A stretch of 60,511 nt of DNA, taken from positions 1 through 60,511 of the forward strand of contig NZ_QAXS01000015.1 in NCBI RefSeq assembly GCF_003053565.1. The letters run 5' to 3'. Within the stretch, counting starts at the first letter, position 1; every line of letters starts with the position of its first letter. This stretch comes from Halanaerobium saccharolyticum (lineage in GTDB: Bacteria; Bacillota; Halanaerobiia; Halanaerobiales; Halanaerobiaceae). The position numbers were made by a program, and so were the translations under genes. This document shows positions 26,507 through 34,660 of this stretch, one piece after another. The notes under the pieces were generated by a model. It saw nothing but the letters and a program-made list of their open reading frames with translations. It searched no databases and had not been told where the DNA came from.

Positions 26507-26716
26507 TATGCCTCCCCCCTTTGTCGGATTTTGTCATACTAGATAAATAAAAAAATATACTTTTGAAACTGGCCTACTTTTTATAATCTTTTCTAATCTA
26601 ATTTAATTCTTGCTTATATTATATCACTATAGTTATATATTGTAAAGTTATATATTTTATAGTTATATTGTTATTAGAATATATATAAATTATAATTAAA
26701 CAAAGGAAGTGTTAAA
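26507..26716. promoter_or_regulatory. Divergent control region with AGTTATAT repeats
   Basis: This AT-rich gap separates leftward int-side genes from the rightward XRE gene. Between about 26628 and 26672 the motif AGTTATAT occurs three times in direct orientation. The rightward promoter candidates (TTGTAA, 17 bp, TTATAT) overlap these copies. They are candidate operators for the adjacent XRE or RHH protein. Confidence 0.4.
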
Positions 26717-26935
26717 ATGATAAAATTAAACATAGAAAAGTTATTAGAAAAAAATAATAAATCCATGTACTGGTTAGCTGAAAATACAGATATAACATAT
26801 GCAGCAATATATAAAATTGCCAAAGGTAATACTGAAGGTATCCAATTTCATACTTTAGAAGAAATAATGCTGGCCCTGGATATTAATGATTTTAATGAAA
26901 TATTTAAGTTTATAGATGATAAGGACCAGCAATAA
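26717..26935 (+). CDS. XRE/Cro-type repressor
   Basis: A 72-residue single-domain helix-turn-helix protein. IEKLLEKNNKSMYWLAENTDITYAAIYKIAKGN matches the Cro/CI type of short phage or element repressors (YozG-like), followed by HTLEEIMLALDIND. Divergent from the int-side operon, the usual place for the switch regulator. An AAGGAAGTG ribosome site precedes the ATG. Confidence 0.85.
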   Translation: MIKLNIEKLLEKNNKSMYWLAENTDITYAAIYKIAKGNTEGIQFHTLEEIMLALDINDFNEIFKFIDDKDQQ

Positions 26936-27059
26936 TTAGCTTCTAAGCCTAAAAAAATAGATATACTGGCTTTTTATGGACTTAATTTTATTTATAGGTA
27001 TCAAAAGTCAATAAACTAACTAGGTATTATTATTTAATGAATATAAGGTTGTAATAATT

Positions 27060-27314
27060 TCAATTCTTAGCAATATCCTTATAATCATCTGATTCTTCAA
27101 GTTGATCAAATAAACTTAATAACTGTTCTCTTTCTTCTTCTGATAATTCTTTTTCTAATTCCATTTTCTCGTACAAAACAACAATTTCATTTAGAATTTC
27201 AAGCGTTTCTTGGCTTAAAGCATCAAGTTTCTTAATTTTCATTTGAAAATCATCTTTTTTATTATCTAATTTATCTGCTATTTCATTTAATATATGCTTG
27301 CTTACTGTACTCAT
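27060..27314 (-). CDS. Hypothetical helical element protein
   Basis: 84 residues, strongly charged and predicted almost all helical (ADKLDNKKDDFQMKIKKLD, ELEKELSEEEREQLLSLF), with a coiled-coil character. Its start codon shares a base with the stop of the HGG zinc-motif gene, so the two are co-translated. No family recognised. Confidence 0.65.
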   Translation of the reverse strand: MSTVSKHILNEIADKLDNKKDDFQMKIKKLDALSQETLEILNEIVVLYEKMELEKELSEEEREQLLSLFDQLEESDDYKDIAKN

Positions 27315-27835
27315 TAATATTTAACCTCCTTTAACCTGCCAGCAATTCTTTTAACAGCAGAATCATCCCTTATTTCCTCATTTACTATTGTTACTACCTG
27401 ATTAACTATATTTTTTACCTCGGTAACCTCTAAAATATACTTTTCTCCCTCTTCAACTTTCTGCCTTCTCTCAATATTCCTGCCCAGTTTATCAGCTAAA
27501 GTATTAAGCGTTTTAGCCAAACTCTGGTTAAATTCTAGTTTTCCCTGTTCTAACTTTTCTAAAATAGATAAAATAATGGACTGCTGCAGGGCTATAGTTT
27601 TCCTTAAATCAAGTAATTCTTCATCATCTGCTAATTTATCAACCATTTCCCCTAATCTATGACTGGTATATTTACTGTACATTCCATGTTTTATTGGACT
27701 GGCTCCTCCATGTAACTTGCATTTACCTATACCTTGATGATTAGTACCCCAACCTGCCGGCTTTTGACAGGGAGATCCATCTTTTTTAGTTTTAGCCCCG
27801 CATATTTCAAAGTTTTTTTCTTTTACTTCTTTCAT
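27314..27835 (-). CDS. HGG zinc-motif phage-type protein
   Basis: 173 residues. The N terminus holds a small zinc-binding motif, Cys12-Gly-Ala, Cys23, Cys39 and His42 in the order CGAKTKKDGSPCQ...GKCKLHGG, seen in many phage proteins, often next to or fused with small-terminase-like functions. The remainder is helical and could form coiled coils (LRKTIALQQSIILSILEKLEQ). A packaging or DNA-binding role is an inference; no large terminase is present. Confidence 0.65.
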   Translation of the reverse strand: MKEVKEKNFEICGAKTKKDGSPCQKPAGWGTNHQGIGKCKLHGGASPIKHGMYSKYTSHRLGEMVDKLADDEELLDLRKTIALQQSIILSILEKLEQGKLEFNQSLAKTLNTLADKLGRNIERRQKVEEGEKYILEVTEVKNIVNQVVTIVNEEIRDDSAVKRIAGRLKEVKY

Positions 27836-28017
27836 AAGGTATCATCCTTTCTTTAATCTTTCATGGACTATAAAAAACAATTCCAAATTGTTAATATATG
27901 GTAATTGAAATAATCTGAAATAGCTTAAAATTTATATCATATATTCGGGAGGGCATATATATATTATAGATACCGACTTCGACTCACCCCTTCCCCCTCC
28001 CCTGTTTTCCATTAAAA

Positions 28018-28554
28018 TCACTTAATATTCTCTCTTAACCAATAATAGAAGCATTGATACAAGTAGCTTCCAGTTAATTCAGGCCTAATGAAAACTATAT
28101 TCAAATTATATCTGTGCTGAAAAGTATGCAGCGTTGCCAGAAATGATTTAGGATTATATTGAGTTCTATAATTATGTTGAATCATATCCTCATAACCGCT
28201 GCTGTTTTCTATTAATAAGATTAGCTTTCCCTTATTCGATCTAATTAATTCGTTTTCAAATTGAGTTCTATCATGAGTAAAGTTGTTGCTTAACTCATTC
28301 AGACTGGCTTTCCTCTCAACTGCTATCTGATCATTAAAGTAAATATCCCGGATTATTCCTAGCTCTTCATCTTTAGGCAGAAAAAAAGAGTAATCTCCAA
28401 AATCTAACTTTTTAGTTTTATATTTAATTTTCTTTTTATCTAAATAAGATGTAATATGTTCATTCTTTTGCTCCCTGGTATCAATAAGGACTTTTAAACT
28501 CTTTAGCAGCTTTTTCTGTTCTGTTGCTGTATATCTATAATTTAACGCCTGCAT
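28018..28554 (-). CDS. ERCC4-family nuclease
   Basis: 178 residues matching the XPF/ERCC4 nuclease core: VLIDTREQKNEH (Asp25 and the DTRE element), KLDFGDYSFFL (GDY), and ERKASLNELSNNFTHDRTQFENEL carrying the ERKxxxD-type catalytic block in the variant ERKAS. Such nucleases occur on phages and satellites in recombination or resolution roles. It follows a 47-residue gene and precedes a 182-base gap before the HGG gene. Confidence 0.82.
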   Translation of the reverse strand: MQALNYRYTATEQKKLLKSLKVLIDTREQKNEHITSYLDKKKIKYKTKKLDFGDYSFFLPKDEELGIIRDIYFNDQIAVERKASLNELSNNFTHDRTQFENELIRSNKGKLILLIENSSGYEDMIQHNYRTQYNPKSFLATLHTFQHRYNLNIVFIRPELTGSYLYQCFYYWLRENIK

Positions 28555-28581
28555 GGTCTGGTACCACCTCCAGTATTGTAT

Positions 28582-28725
28582 TTAGTGCTTGATTGCTTTT
28601 AGATGTTCCTGTTTCCATTTCAGCAGATGATCATAATGCTTGTGTCCTAATCTGAATGCTTTCATTATTAACTTATCTAAATCTTTTACTTGCTTTTTGC
28701 GATAATTATCTGATATACTAATCAT
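28582..28725 (-). CDS. Hypothetical 47-residue basic protein
   Basis: Starts MISISDNYRKKQVKDLD and ends LKAIKH, rich in Lys and His. Ribosome site AGGT nine bases upstream. It fits neatly between the 153-residue gene and the nuclease on the same strand, which is the main reason to call it. Confidence 0.5.
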   Translation of the reverse strand: MISISDNYRKKQVKDLDKLIMKAFRLGHKHYDHLLKWKQEHLKAIKH

Positions 28726-28784
28726 AAGTTAAATACCTCGCTTTCCATTGTTTTGAGTCCTGCCTCTAACAGGACTTTTTTTAT

Positions 28785-29246
28785 TTATATAGCAACTTTT
28801 TCAAATATCTTTGCAATTTCTCGACTGAATGGAATTAAATATTCTTCCCTGGCCTCGGTCCAATGCTCCTGAGTATCCCAGAATTGGACTTTATCGGGTC
28901 CAGCTTCCAACCTTAGCTTATTATCCTTAACTTGTAATACAGCACCTACTGCCCTGAATCCATGCAGATTTGAATATAATTTTTCGTCTATCTGTTCAGC
29001 TTTCTTTAATACTTTTTTCCAGAAATGATGGTCAACTTTCAGGTCCGGCCTCGGATCATATCTGTATTTTAGAAATCTAACTGCAGCTGATTTATTATTT
29101 TTGAGTTCATTTATTAGATGTTTAATCTCATCTTTATTATTAGACTTCTTTTCATCTGCTAATTTTAATTTGAGGTTTTGGCCGAACTGGATAACCAACT
29201 TATAACCGGCCTGCTCTAATTTTTTAATTATTTCAGCTGCAAACAT
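28785..29246 (-). CDS. Hypothetical protein next to the primase
   Basis: 153 residues. The first 60 residues (LEQAGYKLVIQFGQNLKLK, then LKNNKSAAVRFLKYR) resemble the short TubC-N-like module often seen at the N terminus of mobile-element replication proteins. The rest (FRAVGAVLQVKDNKLRLEAG, EYLIPFSREIAKIF) is not recognised. Its start shares one base with the primase stop, so it likely works with that protein in element replication. Confidence 0.6.
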   Translation of the reverse strand: MFAAEIIKKLEQAGYKLVIQFGQNLKLKLADEKKSNNKDEIKHLINELKNNKSAAVRFLKYRYDPRPDLKVDHHFWKKVLKKAEQIDEKLYSNLHGFRAVGAVLQVKDNKLRLEAGPDKVQFWDTQEHWTEAREEYLIPFSREIAKIFEKVAI

Positions 29247-31303
29247 TAGATAACCACCTCTCGTAAATCATCAAATTCTAAGTCTTTAATAGTATCGACA
29301 TTATCGACATAATCGACATTATTAATTTTATTTGTTATTTTGTCTATATTGTCTATATTGTCGCTACTGGTGAGTTTAATTATTTCGGGATTTAACTTTA
29401 TTAATGGACTTGGATTTCTACCTGGTTTATTATTTTCTCTTTTGATAACTTTCAAATAATATCTTTCTTCTAAAAAGGCTAATATTTTATCTAAGTCTTT
29501 AACTTTTTTGATTTCTTTTTTCTTTTCAACTAATCGGTAAACATCTCTTTTAGTTATTTTTTCTTCACCTGAGGACAAAATTCTTTCTAATACATATTTA
29601 GCAAGCTCAACCTCTGGATCAATCTCCAATAAACCATATACCTTTTTAGCATGAGGAATCAATATTTTTCCTAACTCAATAGCTGCATTCATGCTGTCTG
29701 GCTCTATTTTCTGCTGCCAGATGTCTTGAGATGCTTGCCCGGTCTTTGGATTTATTTTACTTGCTAGATGGAATATACCGGCAACTCTTGCTAAATTACC
29801 TTTTAATTTTCCAGCCCAATCAACCATATTATTTAAATCTCCCTCTGGACCCATTCGTCTTTCTATGTCTTCTTCAAAATTATAAAATATTTCTTTTGCT
29901 TCTCTGGTCATTTTAATTACATGTGGTATCCATTCGCCTGAATTATCAACCTGCATTGGCTGCATATTCAAGAGACCATGCATAGCTCTTTTATAATTAT
30001 TAACAACTAACTGATCAAGTTCTGGAGCATTGAATCCTACTTTTCTATGCCCTATCTTAGATTTCGGAAACCCCAACAACATTCTTCCGATTGCCCCCTC
30101 TTGTCTGAAAGCTCTTTTATTCTGTAGATCCTCGAATATTATCGGTTGAACTGCTAACCCCAGAGTAAGTGCTGCATTTTTAACATTAACGCTACTTCTG
30201 CCCACTCTATCATCTGTAATATTGCCACCATCCCAACCTTTATTAAATCCCTCTAAATTGGTTACTCTTGAATATTGGCCGGATAGAATTTTAAATATAC
30301 CTCCTTCATCAGATAATATTGCTAATCTACCTTTGTTTTCTTCAAGCAATATATTCATCTGCTCCGGTGTAACATTAGAAGCAATTAATTTTGGAAGTGT
30401 TGGAATCTCCATTTCTTCAATTTCGTCACTTAAAGCATAAACTTTCTCAAATAATTCTCTTTGTTTATTGGTATCAGTAGTACTTGCTGCAGCTTTCTCC
30501 AGCTTACTCAATTGTTCTTCTAAAATATTTTTCTTTTTATTAAGATGTCGCCTTTCGACTTTTACTTCTTCTCTCAATTGCTCCTGTTTTTCTTCTATTG
30601 GTTTTATGAATAATTGATAGATACTGCTCTTTCTATTGGCCGGACCCATGAAGACAACTATAAATAAATTAAGTGGTTCCTGGTACCCTGTTTTAATCTG
30701 TACAACTGCTTTTTTTGCTAATGCTGTTGCAAGTGAAGCTAAACCAATCAACAAAGGCATTAACTTAGGTGTTTGAGTAAATTCTGAAACATTTTCAACC
30801 ATATCTCTGAAATAATCGATATTTAAAAAATCTAAATCAAACTCAGGAATATTGTGATTTACTATTGGAATTGGTTTTTCCCAAACTTTTGAGTTTTCTA
30901 ATACCTCTACAACACTTGCTATTTCTTCAGAACTCTTACCTTCATCAATCATCTTAGAAATTTTATTTTTTAAATCTTCTCTATCGCGAATCTTTCTTCT
31001 TTCTTTTAATTTATCTACAAGATCGTTATTTGACATTAATTTTAATTGCATACCCTCTTTAAAATCTATCAATTGTTCCATTTGATTGTCATTTAAAACG
31101 CCTGCAGATTGTAAAGTTAAAAGAGAAATTTTATCATCAGTATCTAATTGGTTTTTTATCCATTCAAAAGCCTTTTTTGTTATTTCTAAATCAAAATGTT
31201 CTGATTTCAATTCATTAAAGTTATCAAATCCAAATGGCGATCTATCATCTAATACTGTTGCGATTATTCTTTTTTCTACGGAATCATAAGCAATCTTGCT
31301 CAT
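29246..31303 (-). CDS. DUF3987-type primase/helicase-like replication protein
   Basis: 685 residues. The N terminus (DSVEKRIIATVLDD to about 100) resembles the DnaB N-terminal domain. The central DUF3987 ATPase-like region has FMGPANRKSS (220-227) as a P-loop variant and GRLAILSDEGGIF near 330 as a Walker-B-like strand. A C-terminal winged-helix-like part follows, then a low-complexity tail of NID/NVD units at about 649-674. Such proteins start replication in phage satellites and integrative elements. No separate polymerase is present. Confidence 0.82.
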   Translation of the reverse strand: MSKIAYDSVEKRIIATVLDDRSPFGFDNFNELKSEHFDLEITKKAFEWIKNQLDTDDKISLLTLQSAGVLNDNQMEQLIDFKEGMQLKLMSNNDLVDKLKERRKIRDREDLKNKISKMIDEGKSSEEIASVVEVLENSKVWEKPIPIVNHNIPEFDLDFLNIDYFRDMVENVSEFTQTPKLMPLLIGLASLATALAKKAVVQIKTGYQEPLNLFIVVFMGPANRKSSIYQLFIKPIEEKQEQLREEVKVERRHLNKKKNILEEQLSKLEKAAASTTDTNKQRELFEKVYALSDEIEEMEIPTLPKLIASNVTPEQMNILLEENKGRLAILSDEGGIFKILSGQYSRVTNLEGFNKGWDGGNITDDRVGRSSVNVKNAALTLGLAVQPIIFEDLQNKRAFRQEGAIGRMLLGFPKSKIGHRKVGFNAPELDQLVVNNYKRAMHGLLNMQPMQVDNSGEWIPHVIKMTREAKEIFYNFEEDIERRMGPEGDLNNMVDWAGKLKGNLARVAGIFHLASKINPKTGQASQDIWQQKIEPDSMNAAIELGKILIPHAKKVYGLLEIDPEVELAKYVLERILSSGEEKITKRDVYRLVEKKKEIKKVKDLDKILAFLEERYYLKVIKRENNKPGRNPSPLIKLNPEIIKLTSSDNIDNIDKITNKINNVDYVDNVDTIKDLEFDDLREVVI

Positions 31304-31333
31304 TCATTTTCTGCCTCCTTTTTGAGTTTTCCT

Positions 31334-31552
31334 TTATTTCTGGCTCTGTTCATCTATCCATCTCAAAAACTCTTTTTTAGTAACCATATATCTGCCACCT
31401 AATTTAATTGAATTGAAATCATTTCTTTTAAAGATGGAATACATCTTATTAACATTAATGCCCAGGAAACTCGCACAATCTTTAACTTTTAAAATCGCAC
31501 TTAAATCATCAGGGCTTTTATATTCCTTATACTTATCTTTTGCTGTTCTCAT
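31334..31552 (-). CDS. Excisionase-type helix-turn-helix protein
   Basis: 72 residues with an excisionase-like winged helix: LKVKDCASFLGINVNKMYSIFKRNDF followed by KLGGRYMVTKKEFLRWIDEQ. This is the usual sequence layout of Xis/AlpA-type proteins that bend att DNA or activate int. It overlaps the XRE gene by 4 bases, so the two are co-expressed from the promoter at 31809-31837. Confidence 0.82.
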   Translation of the reverse strand: MRTAKDKYKEYKSPDDLSAILKVKDCASFLGINVNKMYSIFKRNDFNSIKLGGRYMVTKKEFLRWIDEQSQK

Positions 31553-31743
31553 CTCTCCACCTCCTCAAGCAATTCATCAATACCCATTTCAAAAAATGAT
31601 TCGAGCTTTTCCTGTGTTGGTTTATACGGGATTAATCTACCGTTTTCAATTTTGCTCAACTGTGACGGCTGCACCCTTAACTCAAATGCCAAATCGGACT
31701 GTGTCATATTTTTCTTTTTCCTTTCTTTAACTAATCTTTTCAT
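31549..31743 (-). CDS. XRE-family regulator
   Basis: 64-residue Cro/CI-type DNA-binding protein: KERKKKNMTQSDLAFELRVQPSQLSKIENGR is a textbook XRE helix-turn-helix. First gene of the leftward replication operon and divergent from the 347-residue zinc-ribbon gene. It probably binds the palindromes at 31811-31879. AGGAGG precedes the ATG. Confidence 0.87.
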   Translation of the reverse strand: MKRLVKERKKKNMTQSDLAFELRVQPSQLSKIENGRLIPYKPTQEKLESFFEMGIDELLEEVER

Positions 31744-31808
31744 TTGTTTTAGCCTCCTAATTTTAAATTATAAATAAAGATTTCGTGCTTTTGTTCTTGT
31801 ATATGTCT

Positions 31809-31879
31809 ATTATATCTGATATAATCATTATGGTAAAAACAAGTTAGCATAATATTTTATTATGATATCTGTCATATCA
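31809..31879. promoter_or_regulatory. Divergent promoter with two palindromic operator candidates
   Basis: Leftward promoter: TTTACC (31832-31837), 17 bp, TATAAT (31809-31814) on the minus strand. A palindrome TATATCTGATATA (31811-31823) overlaps its -10. A second palindrome, TGATATCTGTCATATCA (31863-31879), lies on the rightward gene's side just before a TATAAT. Both contain ATATCTG, as expected for sites of one repressor. Confidence 0.6.
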
Positions 31880-31942
31880 AGGTTTATAATAGTTATATTA
31901 TTAGACAATAAAGTGGGTTAGTATAAAGGAGGAAATTTTAAG

Positions 31943-32986
31943 ATGTATGAAGTATTCTTTGATTTTAATGGCCATAATTCTGAAAATAGTCATAAATTGG
32001 AGGGTTTATGGATGCCTGCTCAGTCTAAACCTCAAATTAATAAGTTTGGTCACGGTCTATTTAGCTTTGTAAATTTAAATTTGAATAACTTGGAAAAGAT
32101 TAAAGAATTTATAAACCAATGGTCAGTTAATAAAATAAGACTGATAAATGGTGATGAATACAATATTGATAAGTTATCGGTTAAAGACATTAATATCTTA
32201 AGAACTCAACAGGAAAAAATAAAAAGAGCAATTTTTTTATATTTAGGCGATATGGAAGAAATTGGTAGCAGTATAGATACTGAATATTTGTCTCCAGAAG
32301 AAAGATTTAATATCTTTGAGGCAAATATATTTAATATTCCTGTTGAACTAACTACTGATAGGATATTTACGAAAAGTGATAGAACATTGAGAAGGGTTCA
32401 AAAAAGAATTGGTGAAATAGAAAAGGAAATTGATAAAATAGAGAAAGAAATTACTAACTTAAATTCCCATAATATTTTATACAATAATATACTTTTTGAA
32501 ATGTTTGAAAAATACTGTGATGAAAATGAATGTAATCAAGAAATTTGTAATGAATACGAATGTATGGAAAGAGCTCGAAAAGAAAAAATAGATGAACTAA
32601 ATAATAAAAGCAATCTTAAAAGACAACAATTGAGGGAATTAGAATTTCGAGGATGGAAGGTTATTACTAAATATACGGTTCCAGATATTTTAACTCTTTC
32701 ACTATTAGAAATACTATTAGCAATTCAAAATAACATTCCAGCAAAAAGATGTTCTTTATGTGGAAAAATTTTTTTAAATTATGGCAAACGAAATAGCATA
32801 AAAAGATGCCCAATATGTGGTGAAAATGATAATACAGCAGCAAATGCATATAATAAAAAAAAGAGGATTTTAAAAAAAATTGTTGAAAATGAAGCTAAAC
32901 TTGAAAGAATTGCTAAAGAAGAAAATTTACCAATTAATTGGTTAAAAAAACAAGTTGGAAGTTTTAAATCAAATAAAAAATCCTAG
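31943..32986 (+). CDS. Unrecognised protein with C-terminal zinc ribbon
   Basis: 347 residues, divergent from the replication operon. The N-terminal 130 residues have no known match (VFFDFNGHNSENSHKLEG). A long charged coiled-coil segment spans about 145-245 and includes an odd cysteine cluster (CDENECNQEICNEYECM). Residues 270-292 carry CSLC...CPIC with 15 residues between, followed by a basic NAYNKKKRILKK helix, an arrangement like CGNR-type zinc fingers. AAAGGAGG precedes the ATG. Nucleic-acid binding is likely; a regulatory or anti-phage role is speculation. Confidence 0.7.
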   Translation: MYEVFFDFNGHNSENSHKLEGLWMPAQSKPQINKFGHGLFSFVNLNLNNLEKIKEFINQWSVNKIRLINGDEYNIDKLSVKDINILRTQQEKIKRAIFLYLGDMEEIGSSIDTEYLSPEERFNIFEANIFNIPVELTTDRIFTKSDRTLRRVQKRIGEIEKEIDKIEKEITNLNSHNILYNNILFEMFEKYCDENECNQEICNEYECMERARKEKIDELNNKSNLKRQQLRELEFRGWKVITKYTVPDILTLSLLEILLAIQNNIPAKRCSLCGKIFLNYGKRNSIKRCPICGENDNTAANAYNKKKRILKKIVENEAKLERIAKEENLPINWLKKQVGSFKSNKKS

Positions 32987-33010
32987 GAGTTAATCCCCTA
33001 GGATAATTTA
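32971..33010. terminator. Bidirectional terminator between convergent element genes
   Basis: ATCCTAGG (32980-32987) pairs with CCTAGGAT (32997-33004). The left flank is A-rich and the right is AT-rich, giving a U tract for leftward transcripts and a weaker one rightward. The TAG stop of the 347-residue gene lies inside the left arm. Confidence 0.75.
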
Positions 33011-33024
33011 TTAATCTATTCTTT

Positions 33025-33186
33025 TTAACTGTCAGTTTCCATTTCTAAAAAAGAATTCAATTTATTTTCAGCATTTATATATATCAAATTATTCTTATCA
33101 CAATTCGGACAAGTAATTCTTAAAAATCCTTCAAAATCACCTTCAAACAAATCAGTTTTACAACCTTTACATTTTACTGTTTTCAT
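33025..33186 (-). CDS. Com-like zinc-finger protein
   Basis: 53 residues. KCKGC near the N terminus and CPNC at residues 27-30, separated by LFEGDFEGFLRIT, match the layout of phage Mu Com, a small zinc finger that binds mRNA to activate translation of the mom DNA-modification gene. No mom homologue is evident here. It is convergent with the 347-residue gene. The assignment rests on the cysteine spacing and overall length. Confidence 0.65.
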   Translation of the reverse strand: MKTVKCKGCKTDLFEGDFEGFLRITCPNCDKNNLIYINAENKLNSFLEMETDS

Positions 33187-33213
33187 TTTATTTTACCTTC
33201 TTTTTATATTATT

Positions 33214-33876
33214 TTATTTATAAGAATATCCTCTATATCTCTCACCATATTTATCAAAAACCGTTATAAGGCCATGTTCATTATTGTCCTTTCCTAACAT
33301 GATTGAAAAATCTCCCTCACCATTTAATAAAATAATACTTCCTCCTGTATTATTTGCTGAATTTGTTATTAACATAGTAGAATTTTCTCCTATTACTAAA
33401 TTATCTTTTGGATCATCTCTTTCATATAAATCTATTCCAAAACCAAATAATAAATCATTATCATTATCTTCATCTTCTTCAAAGAAGTCATCCTTAAAAT
33501 TTCTGAAATTACTGCCAATGTTCATGGCGTTTTTATTATCTTTGAGATTAATACTACCAGTCCCTATATATGTTCTCCATTCACTATTATTATTTAAATC
33601 AATACTTCCTGCCTGAATATTAGTATTAGAATTCCCTAAAGTAGAACTTTTGCTAAAGACATCTATTTTTCCATAACCCTGTTCAAATACTTCATTTTTT
33701 TCAGCACTTAATTCAATCAATTTATTTCCTCTTTCATCCACAATCTTAATATTTTTAGCGATAATCTCATTATAAAACTGTTGAGCTGTCGTCTGCTGCA
33801 AGCCATCATCTGCAAAACTAAAAAACACAGCAATAAAAAGAAGTGGATAAATAATAAACCTTTCAAATTTCTTCAT
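33214..33876 (-). CDS. Secreted protein of unknown function with strand-rich repeats
   Basis: 220 residues with a signal peptide (1-23, KFERFIIYPLLFIAVFFSFA). The mature part has repeating short strand-turn units such as NIKIVDERGNKLIEL, SINLKDNKNAMNIGS, NLVIGENSTMLIT and GSIILLNGEGDFSIML, suggesting a beta-solenoid or beta-sheet repeat, with an acidic DEDNDND insert. An exported surface or periplasmic product of the element's cargo block; no family recognised. Confidence 0.7.
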   Translation of the reverse strand: MKKFERFIIYPLLFIAVFFSFADDGLQQTTAQQFYNEIIAKNIKIVDERGNKLIELSAEKNEVFEQGYGKIDVFSKSSTLGNSNTNIQAGSIDLNNNSEWRTYIGTGSINLKDNKNAMNIGSNFRNFKDDFFEEDEDNDNDLLFGFGIDLYERDDPKDNLVIGENSTMLITNSANNTGGSIILLNGEGDFSIMLGKDNNEHGLITVFDKYGERYRGYSYK

Positions 33877-33983
33877 AATTTCATCTCCTTATTTAATGCT
33901 ATATGAATAGCTATCAAAAAAATATCTCTATTTAAATAAATCCTCTGGTAAAGTCTTATATTTAAGATTAATAAATAAAATTA

Positions 33984-34526
33984 TTATTTATCCTTCCAAA
34001 ATTTCATCACATCAGTAACTGTCAAAGCTATAATATCTGCAATTGTTTGATGAATAAATGGATTCAAATTATTTGTACCTGGAATACATATTTTTTCAAT
34101 TCGCTTTTTGAAACTACGGACAAGTAACACCGCTGAAATTTCTTCAAAAGGATTAATATTTTTATTTATTGCTTCTCGAAATACTTCTTCATATTTTTCA
34201 ATTATACTTATCTTAATAATTTTAGGGTTTGATTCGAATTTAGAGCTCATTAATATACTTTTACAATATCCATTTATTTTTTGCCCTCGCTTTTTAGGTA
34301 TGGCTTTAGAATTGCCATTCAAGATACCAAAACAAGCACCAAAAATCGCCCCTAATAACTCATCAATATTAATATTATCCTGATATTTTTTTATACTTGT
34401 CTCTTTTTCCATTTTAAGAACATCATTTATAATACTAATAGTTTTAGATCCTTTTTCCAAAACAATAGTTAAAAATTCAACAGAATTTAAGTCATCTTTT
34501 GGTTTTCTTTTAAAAAAATCAAACAT
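33984..34526 (-). CDS. Hypothetical cytoplasmic protein
   Basis: 180 residues, no signal peptide or membrane segment. Starts MFDFFKRKPKDDLNSVEF; a central GAIFGACFGILNGNSKAIPKKRG segment and a helical C terminus ending DVMKFWKDK. No known motif. It lies between a secreted protein and two small membrane proteins on the same strand, in the part of the element that carries no replication or integration genes. Confidence 0.65.
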   Translation of the reverse strand: MFDFFKRKPKDDLNSVEFLTIVLEKGSKTISIINDVLKMEKETSIKKYQDNINIDELLGAIFGACFGILNGNSKAIPKKRGQKINGYCKSILMSSKFESNPKIIKISIIEKYEEVFREAINKNINPFEEISAVLLVRSFKKRIEKICIPGTNNLNPFIHQTIADIIALTVTDVMKFWKDK

Positions 34527-34660
34527 TTTTTCTCCTCTCTTTATTTATTCATACCACAATTAACTTTCCTTATAATAAGATTCATATCCAAAAAATTTAA
34601 AATTTCTAAAATTAATTTTTTACTTAATAGTTGATGGAATTAAAGTTTTTATTTCACCCT

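Noticed and set aside
26936-26985. Terminator after the plus-strand XRE gene (AAGCC...GGCTTTTT)
   Set aside because: Only a 5-bp stem with a loop of about 17 bases; too weak to list.
27836-28017. A small gene or RNA between the HGG protein and the ERCC4 nuclease
   Set aside because: AT-rich start followed by a C-rich stretch, with no frame having a ribosome site and no clear structure.
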